A stretch of DNA of 64,000 nt, taken from positions 186,001 to 250,000 of the forward strand of contig PGYO01000001.1 of NCBI GenBank assembly GCA_002839705.1, written 5' to 3'. Position 1 is the first letter of the stretch; each line of letters begins with the position of its first letter. The notes under the pieces are model-generated. The model was not told the DNA's origin. It saw nothing but the letters and a program-made list of their open reading frames with translations, and searched no databases. Source of the stretch: Methanobacteriales archaeon HGW-Methanobacteriales-1. Lineage in GTDB: Archaea > Methanobacteriota > Methanobacteria > Methanobacteriales > Methanobacteriaceae. Positions 7,694 to 17,949 of the stretch are shown here, piece after piece. The translations under genes and the position numbers were made by a program.

Positions 7694-7709
7694 TCTAAAA
7701 ATTTTTAGA
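7694..7709 (+). terminator. Possible terminator palindrome after the HTH-CBS gene
   Basis: TCTAAAAATTTTTAGA is a perfect 16-bp palindrome 19 nt beyond the stop, containing a run of five T. It may end transcription; in such AT-rich DNA a chance match is possible. Confidence 0.35.
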
Positions 7710-7968
7710 AATGAATTGAATTATAACTTAGAATATTAATAAATAAACTGGATTCATAAAAATCTAAAAATAAATTAATTTTTAAATAATACAAAAATTT
7801 ATAATATTTTTTGATTTATTAATTAAATTAAAATATAAATTTTTAATTAATTAATATTATTAATATTATAATTGCCTTAAATCAATCTTATTCAGTTATA
7901 ATTATTTTATTTTAGAATTTAACCATATATTTGCATATCATATATTGTATAAATAGGTTGTGTAATTT

Positions 7969-8913
7969 TTGAAAGATGATCATCAAGTGAAGCATGTTAA
8001 AATCTCCAAAGATATGAAAATATCCGATTTCATTGAAGAAATGGGGAATGCCGGGGTTTTAGGCGCTGGAAGAGTTTATAGGGCCACAAATTTACTTTCA
8101 GAAATGATAAAAGACCCAGAATTAAATATATTTCTAAGTGTAGCAGGGCCCATGGTTCCTGGCGGGATGCGGAGTATAATCGTTGATCTCATAAAAAATG
8201 GAATTATTAAGGTACTTATAACCAGTGGAGCAAACCTTACGCATGATCTTCTAGAATCCTTTGGTGGTTCTCATTATCGAAACTATGGATTTGATGATGA
8301 AAAACTTCATGATTCTGGTATGGGTCGTATAGGTGATATTTACACAAAATCTGAGGATTTTGAAATTTTTGAAAATGAAATAAATCATATATTAGAAAAA
8401 ATTGCAAGTGAAACTGAAATCACTTCCATTCAAGACTTTATTTACCATGTTGGGACACAAATAACCGATGAAAATTCTATTATAAAAGCTGCAGCGGATA
8501 ATAATGTTCCAATTTATGCCCCTGGAATTATTGATAGTATGCTGGGTCTTCAATTATGGATGTTCAATCAATCCAACAAGCTTGGTTTGGATGCAGTAGC
8601 CGACATGCACCAACTTTCAGACATAGTATTTGAGTCTGATAAAGTAGGGGTGGTTATTTTAGGTGGGGGCCTTCCAAAACATTATTCTTTAGCTTCTAAT
8701 CTTTTAAAAGGTGGTGTTGATGCCGCTATTCAAATAACCATGGATAGGAGTGAAACTGGAAGTTTAAGCGGCGCCCCCTTAGAAGAAGCCAAGTCTTGGG
8801 CCAAGGCCAAGGCCGGTTCTAATTTAGTAACAGTTGTTGGTGATGCTACAGTTCTTTTTCCACTTGTTTTGGCCGGAGCGCTGGATTTAGTAGATTCTGG
8901 GGAGAATGAATAA
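7969..8913 (+). CDS. dys: Deoxyhypusine synthase
   Basis: 314 aa, TTG start at 7969. The enzyme transfers the butylamine part of spermidine to a lysine of aIF5A using NAD. Family blocks seen: MVPGGMRSIIVDLI, TSGANLTHDLLESFGG, RIGDIY, VVILGGGLPKHYSLAS (with the His of the active site) and the C-terminal block SWAKAKAGSN, whose lysine corresponds to the one that carries the intermediate. Length is normal for archaeal enzymes. The following membrane-protein gene starts 15 nt after the stop and may be co-transcribed. Confidence 0.93.
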   Translation: MKDDHQVKHVKISKDMKISDFIEEMGNAGVLGAGRVYRATNLLSEMIKDPELNIFLSVAGPMVPGGMRSIIVDLIKNGIIKVLITSGANLTHDLLESFGGSHYRNYGFDDEKLHDSGMGRIGDIYTKSEDFEIFENEINHILEKIASETEITSIQDFIYHVGTQITDENSIIKAAADNNVPIYAPGIIDSMLGLQLWMFNQSNKLGLDAVADMHQLSDIVFESDKVGVVILGGGLPKHYSLASNLLKGGVDAAIQITMDRSETGSLSGAPLEEAKSWAKAKAGSNLVTVVGDATVLFPLVLAGALDLVDSGENE

Positions 8914-8928
8914 ATCATAGGTATTAAC

Positions 8929-9543
8929 ATGGAAATAATTGTACTAGCTCTTTTTTATATGCTTTCTGGATTTTTGATGAAATTTTCAGATGATGCATAT
9001 GATGAAATGGGAAATAAAAAACTTGCAGCTATAGTGGGAATCATTTGCGGCCTTTGCATTGGATTTTTAGTTGTTAATAGTGTGGATGCGACTTATATTT
9101 TCTTTGCAATTCTTTTAGGAACTTTATTTTCTAAAAAAATAGATGGTGTTCACCATATTTTGACTTTAGCAACATTTGTGCTGGTTGCATTTATTTATGG
9201 ATTTCCCCAGATTAGTATATTAACTTTGATTATATGTTCCATAGCTGCGTTTATTGATGAAATTGGTAATGATAATCAGAAACTTATTGAAAAAAACCAT
9301 TTTCTGGAAGTTTTCTTTAGATATAGGTTTGCTATGAAGATAACAATATTTTCACTGGCGTTTTTAGGGCTTTATCAATCATTAACTGGATTTGATATGT
9401 TGAATATGGAATTTTTAAGTTTCTCTGCATTCTTTTTATTCATTCTATTTGAAATTTCGTATGAATTTACTGGAAGATATTTTGAAAGAAGTTATAATTG
9501 GATCAAAAACTATTTTTTAACTAAAAATATTTTCATAGAATAA
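8929..9543 (+). CDS. Multi-pass membrane protein of unknown function
   Basis: 204 aa with six or so hydrophobic segments (around 1-16, 32-50, 53-68, 74-108, 136-152, 160-178). A short polar motif, MKFSDDAYDEMGNKK, follows the first segment and a second acidic motif, FIDEIGNDN, follows the fourth. The acidic pair on one membrane face is reminiscent of metal-dependent lipid transferases, but this is only a resemblance. It follows the deoxyhypusine synthase gene closely. No family recognised. Confidence 0.7.
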   Translation: MEIIVLALFYMLSGFLMKFSDDAYDEMGNKKLAAIVGIICGLCIGFLVVNSVDATYIFFAILLGTLFSKKIDGVHHILTLATFVLVAFIYGFPQISILTLIICSIAAFIDEIGNDNQKLIEKNHFLEVFFRYRFAMKITIFSLAFLGLYQSLTGFDMLNMEFLSFSAFFLFILFEISYEFTGRYFERSYNWIKNYFLTKNIFIE

Positions 9544-9601
9544 ATACTTGAAAGAAATGGTTTAATGAAATTTTAATATTTAAAAAATTAATTTTCATTG
9601 A

Positions 9602-10318
<717 letters not shown>

Positions 10319-10370
10319 TTATTATCAATTATATTTTAAAAATCAAGTAATTCTTATTTTAATTAAAAAT

Positions 10371-10494
10371 AAATTGAAAAGATTTAAATATTATTTAATT
10401 AAACTTTACTTTAATTATTATTAAGCTAAATTGAAAAGGTTTATATGAGATGTTATTCAAGTAAAGTTGAAAAGAATTAAAGGAGACTTGAAAA
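10371..10494 (+). promoter_or_regulatory. cbiM upstream region with repeated BRE/TATA-like boxes
   Basis: TTGAAAAG occurs three times (10374-10381, 10431-10438, 10467-10474). The first two are followed by ATTTAAATA and GTTTATATG, which read as BRE plus TATA box. The second would place the start site near 10465. An exact 10-bp inverted repeat, AACTTTACTT (10402-10411) and AAGTAAAGTT (10459-10468), brackets the second box and could be an operator. AAAGGAGACTTG just before the ATG is the ribosome site. I saw no B12-riboswitch features. Confidence 0.5.
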
Positions 10495-11181
10495 ATGCAT
10501 ATCATGGAAGGATTTTTACCCTGGCAATGGTGCCTCTTCTGGTATATTGTGGCCCTGCCAGTAGTTGCTTATGGTGTAATACAAATAAAAAAGATCACAG
10601 ACGAACATCCAGAATCTAAACCTCTTTTAGCAGTTTCAGGAGCATTTATATTTATTTTATCATCATTAAAACTCCCATCTGTTACCGGAAGTTGTTCTCA
10701 TCCTACTGGTACTGGTTTATCAGCCGTACTTTTTGGGCCAGCAGTTACCAGTGTTTTAGGTGCTATTGTACTGGTATTTCAAGCTTTACTTATAGCTCAT
10801 GGTGGAATAACAACTTTAGGAGCTAATATTTTCTCAATGGGTATTGTAGGTCCATTTACGGCCTGGTTGGTTTACAAAGGTGTCAAAAGAATTGGGTGGG
10901 GCCCTTCAATAGGAATATTTTGTGCAGCAGTTGTTGGTGACTGGTTAACCTATGTAACTACTGCTACTCAACTATCTTTAGCTTTTCCGGTTCCAACATT
11001 TGGAGCTGCATTTGCAAAGTTCATGGTAATTTTTGCTTACACTCAGGTGCCGCTAGCCATAGCTGAAGGTCTTTTAACTGTAGTAGTGTTTGATTATATA
11101 ATGAAACTAAGACCGGATATTCTGGTAAAATTAAAAGTTATCAGCCCTAAAGCAGAGGAAACTCCTAAGGCGGTGGCCTAA
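10495..11181 (+). CDS. cbiM: Cobalt ECF transporter substrate-binding subunit CbiM
   Basis: 228 aa. The N-terminus MHIMEGFLP is the metal-binding signature of CbiM: Met1, His2 and a downstream His coordinate cobalt after Met processing. Multiple membrane helices follow, with the conserved [17 protein letters not shown] segment near residue 62 that includes the second His. First gene of cbiMNQ, overlapping cbiN by one base (TAATG). The transporter brings in cobalt for corrinoids, needed by methyltransferases of methanogenesis. A strong AAAGGAGA ribosome site precedes it. Confidence 0.95.
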   Translation: MHIMEGFLPWQWCLFWYIVALPVVAYGVIQIKKITDEHPESKPLLAVSGAFIFILSSLKLPSVTGSCSHPTGTGLSAVLFGPAVTSVLGAIVLVFQALLIAHGGITTLGANIFSMGIVGPFTAWLVYKGVKRIGWGPSIGIFCAAVVGDWLTYVTTATQLSLAFPVPTFGAAFAKFMVIFAYTQVPLAIAEGLLTVVVFDYIMKLRPDILVKLKVISPKAEETPKAVA

Positions 11182-11492
11182 TGGTAGATAAAAAACCAAT
11201 TATTTTACTAGCATTGGTGGCCATACTTATTGCAGTTCCCATGATAATGTACAGTGGTATGGGTGAAGAAGAAGGATATTTCAGTGGAGCTGATTCTCAA
11301 GCAGGACCTGCTATTGAAGAAACAGGTTATCAACCATGGTTCAGCTCTATTTGGGAACCTCCCAGTGGGGAAATAGAAAGTCTTCTATTTGCTCTTCAAG
11401 CTGCAATTGGTGCTATAATAATTGGATATGTATTTGGATATTATAATGGCCAGGCCAAAGAGAGAAAACGAATAGAAGAAGAACAAAAATGA
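11181..11492 (+). CDS. cbiN: Cobalt ECF transporter subunit CbiN
   Basis: 103 aa. Two membrane helices (residues about 5-25 and 70-88) flank an extracytosolic loop with FSGADSQAGPAIEETGYQPW, typical of CbiN, which helps load cobalt into CbiM. The ATG overlaps the cbiM stop, indicating translational coupling. The C-terminus is charged and cytosolic (KERKRIEEEQK). Confidence 0.93.
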   Translation: MVDKKPIILLALVAILIAVPMIMYSGMGEEEGYFSGADSQAGPAIEETGYQPWFSSIWEPPSGEIESLLFALQAAIGAIIIGYVFGYYNGQAKERKRIEEEQK

Positions 11493-11539
11493 TATTTTAA
11501 GTGTATATGTCTATTAGATTGTATACTTGCAGGTGAAAA

Positions 11540-12319
11540 ATGTTTGAAAACACATTAGATAATTTTGCTCATCATAACGACCTTAGAGGAACAAATGTTT
11601 ACTTTAAAGTTTTATTTGCTCTTTTAACTATGTTAGTGAGCTTAATATCCACTTCACCTGTAGTTCCCATCATTATAACTTTTTTAATGTCATTTTTAAT
11701 TATTTTTAAGGCTAAAATCCCTTGGAAATTTTATCTGAAATTCCTAGCCATTCCATTTATTTTTGGGGTTTTAACCTTTGTTTTCATGGCTTTTTTCTTT
11801 GGAGTTGGAGTTACCATATTGGAATTAAATATTTTCAATATGGCAGTGACTGTTAATGGTTTTAATCTTGGTTTGCTTGTTTTTGCTAGAATTATGGGTG
11901 GATTTTCATGTATGGCCTTCTTAGCCCTTACTACTCCAATGACTGAACTTTTTTCCGTCTTGGAAACTTTTAAAATTCCTAAAATCGTTTTAGAAATTGC
12001 CATGATGATGTACCGTTATATTTTCGTGTTTTTAAATGAGGCCCTTAATATGTATCATGCTCAACAAACTAGATTGGGCTATCAAAGCATAAGATCTTCT
12101 TATAAATCCATGGGAATGCTGGCCAGTAATCTTTTTATAAGAACCTGGATCAAAGGTGAGCGTGTTTATGTTTCTATGGAATCTAGAGGATATAATGGAT
12201 CTTTATATATAAACAATTATCAAAACAGTATTGGGATTAAAAATTTAACTATTTTGGTTTTATTTGAATCTGTATTGATTTTAGGTGTGTACCTGAGTGG
12301 AAATTTTAGAGTATTTTAA
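11540..12319 (+). CDS. cbiQ: Cobalt ECF transporter transmembrane subunit CbiQ
   Basis: 259 aa with five to six membrane helices and the T-component motifs that couple to the ATPase (MMYRYIFVF, then AQQTRLGYQS and YVSMESRGYNG near residue 215). It starts 47 nt after cbiN with GCAGGTGAAAAATG as ribosome site. CbiQ links CbiM/CbiN to the CbiO ATPase. A run of eight T follows the stop. Confidence 0.94.
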   Translation: MFENTLDNFAHHNDLRGTNVYFKVLFALLTMLVSLISTSPVVPIIITFLMSFLIIFKAKIPWKFYLKFLAIPFIFGVLTFVFMAFFFGVGVTILELNIFNMAVTVNGFNLGLLVFARIMGGFSCMAFLALTTPMTELFSVLETFKIPKIVLEIAMMMYRYIFVFLNEALNMYHAQQTRLGYQSIRSSYKSMGMLASNLFIRTWIKGERVYVSMESRGYNGSLYINNYQNSIGIKNLTILVLFESVLILGVYLSGNFRVF

Positions 12320-12320
12320 T

Positions 12321-12330
12321 TTTTTTTATT
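12321..12330 (+). terminator. T-run terminator after cbiQ
   Basis: TTTTTTTATT directly after the cbiQ stop (the T run begins at 12320-12321). Archaeal termination typically needs only such a T-rich run. Together with the TATA box at 12468 it suggests that cbiO has its own promoter. Confidence 0.4.
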
Positions 12331-12465
12331 GTTATTTGCATTAATTTAGATTTATTATATCTCACCTTTTTTTAAGTTGATTATTGTATTAATTTATCGA
12401 ATTTTTTCGCTGCAATCATTTTAAATTAATTGACATCATTTTAGAAATTTTATGGATATTCTTAA

Positions 12466-12478
12466 ACTTATATAAACA
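12466..12478 (+). promoter_or_regulatory. TATA box of cbiO
   Basis: ACTTATATAAACA is a good archaeal TATA element. It lies about 90 nt before the cbiO start, giving a start site near 12500 and a leader of about 60 nt. cbiO thus seems separable from cbiMNQ. Confidence 0.45.
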
Positions 12479-12558
12479 ATTAAATCTATGAAATATATAT
12501 TAGATTTATATGAATTTTAATTTTATTCAAGTATCATTGATTTATGATGGGTGAAATA

Positions 12559-13413
12559 ATGAACATGATTGAGGCTAAGGAAATTACTTATGAATATCCT
12601 GATGGTACCAAGGCACTGCATGGTGTTAATTTTAATGTGGAACAAGGATCCATGGTGGCACTATTAGGTCCGAATGGTGCTGGTAAATCAACACTTTTTT
12701 TACATTTCAATGGAATTATACAGCCTAGTACTGGGCAGATTGAAATAGCAGAAGAAAAACTAGAATATAGTAAAGATGCTCTTAATAAAGTAAGGCAAAA
12801 AGTGGGAATCGTGTTCCAAAATCCGGATGACCAGTTATTTGCTCCAACAGTAGTGGAAGATGTTGCATTTGGCCCGTTAAATATGGGATTGCCTCGTGAT
12901 GAGGTGGAAAATAGGGTTTCTGAGGCTTTAAAAAAAGTGGGAATGGCTGGGTTTGAAAATAAAGCTCCCCATCACCTTAGTGGGGGCCAAAAAAAGAGAG
13001 TGGCCATAGCAGGAATACTGGCCATGAAACCTAAAATCATGGTTTTAGATGAACCTACTTCTGGCTTAGATCCGAAAGGAGCTTCTCAAATCTTAAAATT
13101 ATTATACAAACTCAATGAGGATGGTATGACTATAATTATATCCACCCATGACGTGGACATGGTGCCACTTTATGCTGATAAAATATATATAATTAGCAGT
13201 GGAGAAATAATTAAAGAAGGAAATCCTCATGATGTTTTTGAGGATGTAGAAACTATTAGAAAAGCTAATCTTAGACTTCCTAGAATAGCCCACCTAATGG
13301 AAATTCTAAAAAAAGAGGATAAATTATCATTTTCAGAAAAATATCCATTGACTATTGGGGAAGCACGCAAAAGTTTATTAGAGTACCTTGACATTGATTC
13401 TAATAATGGATAA
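12559..13413 (+). CDS. cbiO: Cobalt ECF transporter ATPase CbiO
   Basis: 284 aa from the ATG at 12559, which lies at normal distance from GGGTGA (12549-12554); ATGs at 12544 and 12547 precede that site. Walker A is GPNGAGKST (near residue 37), the signature is LSGGQKKR (near 137) and Walker B is MVLDEPTSGLDP, with the switch His in STHD. It powers cobalt uptake by CbiMNQ. A C-terminal extension beyond the ABC core (about residues 235-284) is usual for this branch. The gap of 240 nt from cbiQ with a T run and a TATA box suggests separate transcription. Confidence 0.95.
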   Translation: MNMIEAKEITYEYPDGTKALHGVNFNVEQGSMVALLGPNGAGKSTLFLHFNGIIQPSTGQIEIAEEKLEYSKDALNKVRQKVGIVFQNPDDQLFAPTVVEDVAFGPLNMGLPRDEVENRVSEALKKVGMAGFENKAPHHLSGGQKKRVAIAGILAMKPKIMVLDEPTSGLDPKGASQILKLLYKLNEDGMTIIISTHDVDMVPLYADKIYIISSGEIIKEGNPHDVFEDVETIRKANLRLPRIAHLMEILKKEDKLSFSEKYPLTIGEARKSLLEYLDIDSNNG

Positions 13414-13508
13414 CCTATTTTTGGTTTAATAATTTAATAGAATTATTTATTATTAATGAATTAAATTAACTATTAGTAAATTAATGAATATAATAAATTT
13501 ATTACTGA

Positions 13509-13991
<483 letters not shown>

Positions 13992-14139
13992 AGTTTAAAT
14001 TATTCCTTAGTTATTGAATAATATATGCTTATAATAAAACATATTATTGGCATTTATTTGTTCCATAATATTGTCTTGATGCTTTAAATTTGTATTAATG
14101 TGATTCATTTGTTATTTTCAAAATTATTGGAGTTTTATA

Positions 14140-14733
14140 ATGGTAAAGATAATTGGAATTGTGGGAAGTCCCAGAATAAAAGGAAACACAACTTTTTTGC
14201 TTAAAAAGGCTTTGGAATCTGCGGAAAGTTTAGGTGCAGAAACAGAACTAATTCATTTGGGTAAAATGGATATATCTCCATGTACTGCATGTAATATCTG
14301 TAAAAAAACCGGTGAATGTTCTATAAAAGATGATATGGGGCCTCTGTTGGAAAAAATTTCTGATGTTCATGGCCTGATTATTGGCAGTCCAGTGTATTTT
14401 GGTAATGTAACTGCTCAAACTAAAATATTCATGGATCGCTCACGTCCATTGAGAACAAATTTTTCACTACAAGATGTGGTTAGTGGAGCAATTTCTGTCG
14501 GCGCTTCAAGAAACGGGGGTCAAGAAACTACTTGTTCAGCAATACATGATTTCTTATTGATTCAAGATGCTATTCTGGTGGGTGATGGCGCTCCCACAGC
14601 CCATTATGGTGCTTGTGGAGTAGGTGGTGGAATTAAAGACTGTGAAAATGACGATATTGGATTGGCAACTGCAGAAAACCTTGGGAAAAGAGTTACTAAT
14701 CTAGCTATTAATTTGAACAGACCAAATGTTTAA
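14140..14733 (+). CDS. Iron-sulfur flavoprotein (Isf-like)
   Basis: 197 aa. N-terminal flavodoxin-like fold with the FMN phosphate loop [12 protein letters not shown], followed by the compact cluster motif C-x2-C-x2-C-x5-C ([13 protein letters not shown], near residues 48-60), as in the Methanosarcina iron-sulfur flavoprotein. Such proteins hold FMN and a 4Fe-4S cluster and pass electrons from ferredoxin; a role in reducing oxygen or peroxide is proposed for the family. [19 protein letters not shown] is the FMN-site block. Single gene with a GGAG ribosome site. Partner unknown. Confidence 0.9.
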   Translation: MVKIIGIVGSPRIKGNTTFLLKKALESAESLGAETELIHLGKMDISPCTACNICKKTGECSIKDDMGPLLEKISDVHGLIIGSPVYFGNVTAQTKIFMDRSRPLRTNFSLQDVVSGAISVGASRNGGQETTCSAIHDFLLIQDAILVGDGAPTAHYGACGVGGGIKDCENDDIGLATAENLGKRVTNLAINLNRPNV

Positions 14734-14775
14734 TCACATTATCTCTTAATATTATAAATTTTAAAGGACCACATT

Positions 14776-15495
14776 ATGCAGAATCAAGCTTTTGGACATT
14801 ATAAATTAAATAAAGAACTATTTGTAGTGGTTCCTGCTTATAATGAAGAGAAAACTGTGGCCAAAGTGGTGACTGAGTTATGTGAAATGGGTTATATGGT
14901 TGTAGTGGTTGATGACGGTTCCCATGATAAAACTTATTCCATAGTAAAGGATTTGCAGGAAAAATATCCAAAACAGATTTCTATTTATAGCCATACTATT
15001 AATCGAGGATTAGGTGCGGCATTAAAAACAGGTCTGGAGGCATCTTTAAGAAAAGGAGCTAAATATATGGTTACATTTGATGCGGACTGTCAACATGATC
15101 CATATGATATAGATAATGTTTGTGAGCCTTTAAAACTTGATGAAGCAGATGTTGTTTTAGGTGATAGAAATTTTGATGATATGCCCCTTTCTAAAAAAAT
15201 AAGTAACCAAATCATGAATTTCATAACCCTATTATTTTATGGAGTCAAAGTAAAGGACTCACAATCGGGATTAAGAGCATTTAACTCCAAAACTACGCAA
15301 CTACTTGAACTCCAATCACGAGGATATGGTGTTTCATCAGAAATCGTGAGAGAAATAAAAAAAAATCATTTAAGACTTAAAGAAGTTCCTATTAAGACAA
15401 TTTATACGCCATATTCTATTTCAAAAGGAACTAATGCTACAATTGGTATTAAAATTCTGTTTAAAATGATAATTGATATATTAAAAAAATTTTAG
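14776..15495 (+). CDS. Family 2 glycosyltransferase (dolichyl-phosphate sugar type)
   Basis: 239 aa. VVPAYNEEKTV and VVVVDDGSHDKT form the nucleotide-binding start and TFDADCQHDP contains the metal-binding D-x-D (near residue 99). The C-terminal block SQSGLRAFNSK is typical for dolichyl-phosphate mannose/glucose synthases. There is no clear C-terminal membrane segment. The next gene encodes a DUF2304 membrane protein, a frequent partner in archaea and bacteria, so the two may act together in loading a sugar on a lipid carrier for surface glycans. Confidence 0.88.
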   Translation: MQNQAFGHYKLNKELFVVVPAYNEEKTVAKVVTELCEMGYMVVVVDDGSHDKTYSIVKDLQEKYPKQISIYSHTINRGLGAALKTGLEASLRKGAKYMVTFDADCQHDPYDIDNVCEPLKLDEADVVLGDRNFDDMPLSKKISNQIMNFITLLFYGVKVKDSQSGLRAFNSKTTQLLELQSRGYGVSSEIVREIKKNHLRLKEVPIKTIYTPYSISKGTNATIGIKILFKMIIDILKKF

Positions 15496-15608
15496 GTCAA
15501 ATAATAGCTATAATAAAATTGGATAATAGAAATACTTTGAAAATTCTATAATTATATGAATAAATAATCTATTAATTTATATGTCTTTTCATTAAAACAG
15601 GTGTAAAA

Positions 15609-15977
15609 ATGATATATCAATATTTGGGTGTAGTAATAGGGATATTAGCTGTGATAATAGCTATTATTCGCTTTAGAGATGGCAAAACATCTTCTGCTAT
15701 GTTAATTTTCTGGATAGTCATATGGTCAGTGATTAGTTTAGTATCTATATTTCCAGAAACAACCACGGTTTTCGCTAATTTATTTGGAATTGGTAGAGGG
15801 CTTGATTTAATTTTGATTTTAGGGCTTATAGCGTCTTACTACCTCATATTTAAACTGTACACTCTGATTGAAAAACTGGAAATGGAAATTACGGAACTAG
15901 TACGCCAAATTGCACTTAATCAGGAAGAAAATGAGACAAAAAAAGATATTAATGAAGATGAAGATCTTGAAGAATAA
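15609..15977 (+). CDS. DUF2304 membrane protein
   Basis: 122 aa. Three membrane helices (about residues 3-20, 30-46, 63-84) are followed by a charged, coiled-coil-like tail ending in an acidic stretch (KKDINEDEDLEE). The RFRDGKTS loop after the first helix and the FWIVIWSVI second helix fit DUF2304. Members are usually next to family 2 glycosyltransferases, as here. Function probably in sugar-lipid flipping or as a transferase anchor (inference). GTGTAAAAATG precedes the gene. Confidence 0.82.
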   Translation: MIYQYLGVVIGILAVIIAIIRFRDGKTSSAMLIFWIVIWSVISLVSIFPETTTVFANLFGIGRGLDLILILGLIASYYLIFKLYTLIEKLEMEITELVRQIALNQEENETKKDINEDEDLEE

Positions 15978-16086
15978 GAAGGCCTGAAAAAAATAAGATT
16001 ATTAATTAATAAAATTGTTTAATTATTTTAATCATTAATATTTTATTAATTATTAATTTAAAAAATTTATATAAAATGGTTTTATC

Positions 16087-17235
16087 ATGAGAATATGCAT
16101 TATCACAGAATACTTCCCCAAAAGCGAGAATTTTGAAGTTAAAGGTGGTGTAGAAGCTGCTGCCTATAATGAAGCTTATCAATTAGCAAAAAAGCATGAA
16201 GTAATAGTTTTAACTTCACTTGAGGAAGGAGTTCCTAATGAATATGAATTAAATGGAATTAAAGTGATTGGTTGTAGTAGGGAAAGATCTTATGTCCAAA
16301 CCGGATCCTTTAAAAACCGCTTGTCTTTTATGAAAGATGCATATAATCAAGGAAAAAAACTAGATATAGATTTAACAATTGGATATAATTTTATTACATA
16401 TCCTGTGGCTTGGAAAATTTCTCAAAAATTAAAAATACCTTGTGTTGCGCGATATATGGATGTATGGGTTGGGGAATGGACAAATAACATTGGAATCAGT
16501 GGTGTAGTAGGTGAAGTATTGGAAAGGTACGTCTTGTCGCGAAAATTTGATTTAATAATTTCTATATCAGATTATACTAGAAAAAAATTAGAAAGATATT
16601 TTCCTCCAGAAAAAATTACTGTGATTCCACCTATAGTTAATTTTCCCCCAGTAAACGCAGAAAAATATTCACAAACAACTATTTCCTGTGTTGCACGTCT
16701 GGTGGAATACAAAAAAGTTGATAATTTAATCAGAGCCATGCATATTCTAATCGAGGACTTCCCACAACTTCAATGTAAAATTGTAGGGACTGGCCCTAAA
16801 GACCATGATCTTAAAAATCTGGTTAAAAAGTTGAATCTAGAGAACAATATTGAGTTTTGTGGTTTTGTTGAAAAACACGAAGATGTATTAAAGATTATAA
16901 AGTCCTCACATATATTCTGTCTTCCCAGTAAAGTAGAAGGATTTGGAATAGTAGTCGTAGAAGCATTGGGATGTGGAGTTCCATTTGTTGCATCTAAAAT
17001 ACCACCTATAATGGAAGCCAGTGGTGAAAAAGGAGGATTATTCTTTGAACCAGAAAACTGGATGGAATTGTCTGAAAAGATAAAATATCTTTTGAATAAT
17101 CCTCAAATTTATGAGAAACTCCAGAATGAAGGCGCAGATCAATATAAAAAATATGAAGGGGTGCTTATTACTAATCAACTGGAAAAACTGTATATTGGTT
17201 TGTATGAACAGCAAAATAAGAATAAAAATGCTTAG
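16087..17235 (+). CDS. GT4-type glycosyltransferase
   Basis: 382 aa, GT-B fold. The N-terminal half has the acceptor side (EYFPKSENFEVKGGVEAAAY); the C-terminal half has the donor-site blocks ISCVARLVEYKKVDNLI and the E-x7-E motif within EGFGIVVVEALGCGVPFVAS (near residue 285). It likely adds a nucleotide-linked sugar to a surface glycan or glycolipid. It follows the GT2/DUF2304 pair by 110 nt with its own AT-rich leader. Donor and acceptor are not deducible. Confidence 0.88.
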   Translation: MRICIITEYFPKSENFEVKGGVEAAAYNEAYQLAKKHEVIVLTSLEEGVPNEYELNGIKVIGCSRERSYVQTGSFKNRLSFMKDAYNQGKKLDIDLTIGYNFITYPVAWKISQKLKIPCVARYMDVWVGEWTNNIGISGVVGEVLERYVLSRKFDLIISISDYTRKKLERYFPPEKITVIPPIVNFPPVNAEKYSQTTISCVARLVEYKKVDNLIRAMHILIEDFPQLQCKIVGTGPKDHDLKNLVKKLNLENNIEFCGFVEKHEDVLKIIKSSHIFCLPSKVEGFGIVVVEALGCGVPFVASKIPPIMEASGEKGGLFFEPENWMELSEKIKYLLNNPQIYEKLQNEGADQYKKYEGVLITNQLEKLYIGLYEQQNKNKNA

Positions 17236-17268
17236 AATCATATTTATTATCACATTATGGTGCAAAAA

Positions 17269-17949
17269 ATGATATACTTCAGGGGCTGTGTAGCCCGAGA
17301 AAAGCTGGGAAAAATATCTGAATCCACAGAGGTCATCTTAAAAAAAGCAGGTGTAGATTATCAAATTATTAAAGATGAAACTTGCTGTGGATCTATTCTT
17401 TTACGGACGGGCTTTGTAGATGAGGCCTCAGAACAAATGAAATTAACGGCCCAAATTTTAAAAGGAGAAACAATACTGGTTTCATGTGCTGGTTGTTACC
17501 GTACATTTAAAAAGGATTATAAAGAGTTATTGGGTGTGGATTTAGATGTGATTCATACCTCACAATTTTTCAGTGATTTAATCAGTAATGATAAAATTAC
17601 TCTAAATAAATTGTCATTAAAAAAAGTAACTTATCATGATTCCTGCCATTTAGGACGTCACTGTGGAGAATATGAATTTACTAGGGATGTTATAGAATCA
17701 TTTGCCACCTTAGTGGAAATGGAACATAATCATGAGAATGCCCTGTGTTGTGGTTCTGGTGGGGGAGTAAAATCTGCATTTCCGGAAATTGCAGATGAAA
17801 TATCATTGGAAAGATTAAAAGAAGCTAAAAAAACTGGAGCTGATGCTTTAATCACTGCTTGTCCATTTTGCAAATTAAACCTTGAAAAAGGCGATTTAGA
17901 AGTTTTAGATTTGTCAGAATTCATCATAAGGTGCATTAAGAATGAATAA
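17269..17949 (+). CDS. LutA/HdrD-like protein with two CCG domains
   Basis: 226 aa from the ATG at 17269, six bases after GGTG; an ATG at 17257 would precede that site. Two cysteine-rich CCG modules are visible: ETCCGSILLRTG with VSCAGCYRTFK, and HDSCHLGRHCGE with NALCCGSGGGVK then CPFCKLN. CCG domains bind unusual Fe-S clusters, as in HdrB/HdrD and LutA/GlpC. It overlaps the next gene by 8 nt. With the LUD/ferredoxin protein downstream it resembles the LutA-LutB pair of lactate oxidation. In a methanogen the electron donor may be different. Confidence 0.87.
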   Translation: MIYFRGCVAREKLGKISESTEVILKKAGVDYQIIKDETCCGSILLRTGFVDEASEQMKLTAQILKGETILVSCAGCYRTFKKDYKELLGVDLDVIHTSQFFSDLISNDKITLNKLSLKKVTYHDSCHLGRHCGEYEFTRDVIESFATLVEMEHNHENALCCGSGGGVKSAFPEIADEISLERLKEAKKTGADALITACPFCKLNLEKGDLEVLDLSEFIIRCIKNE

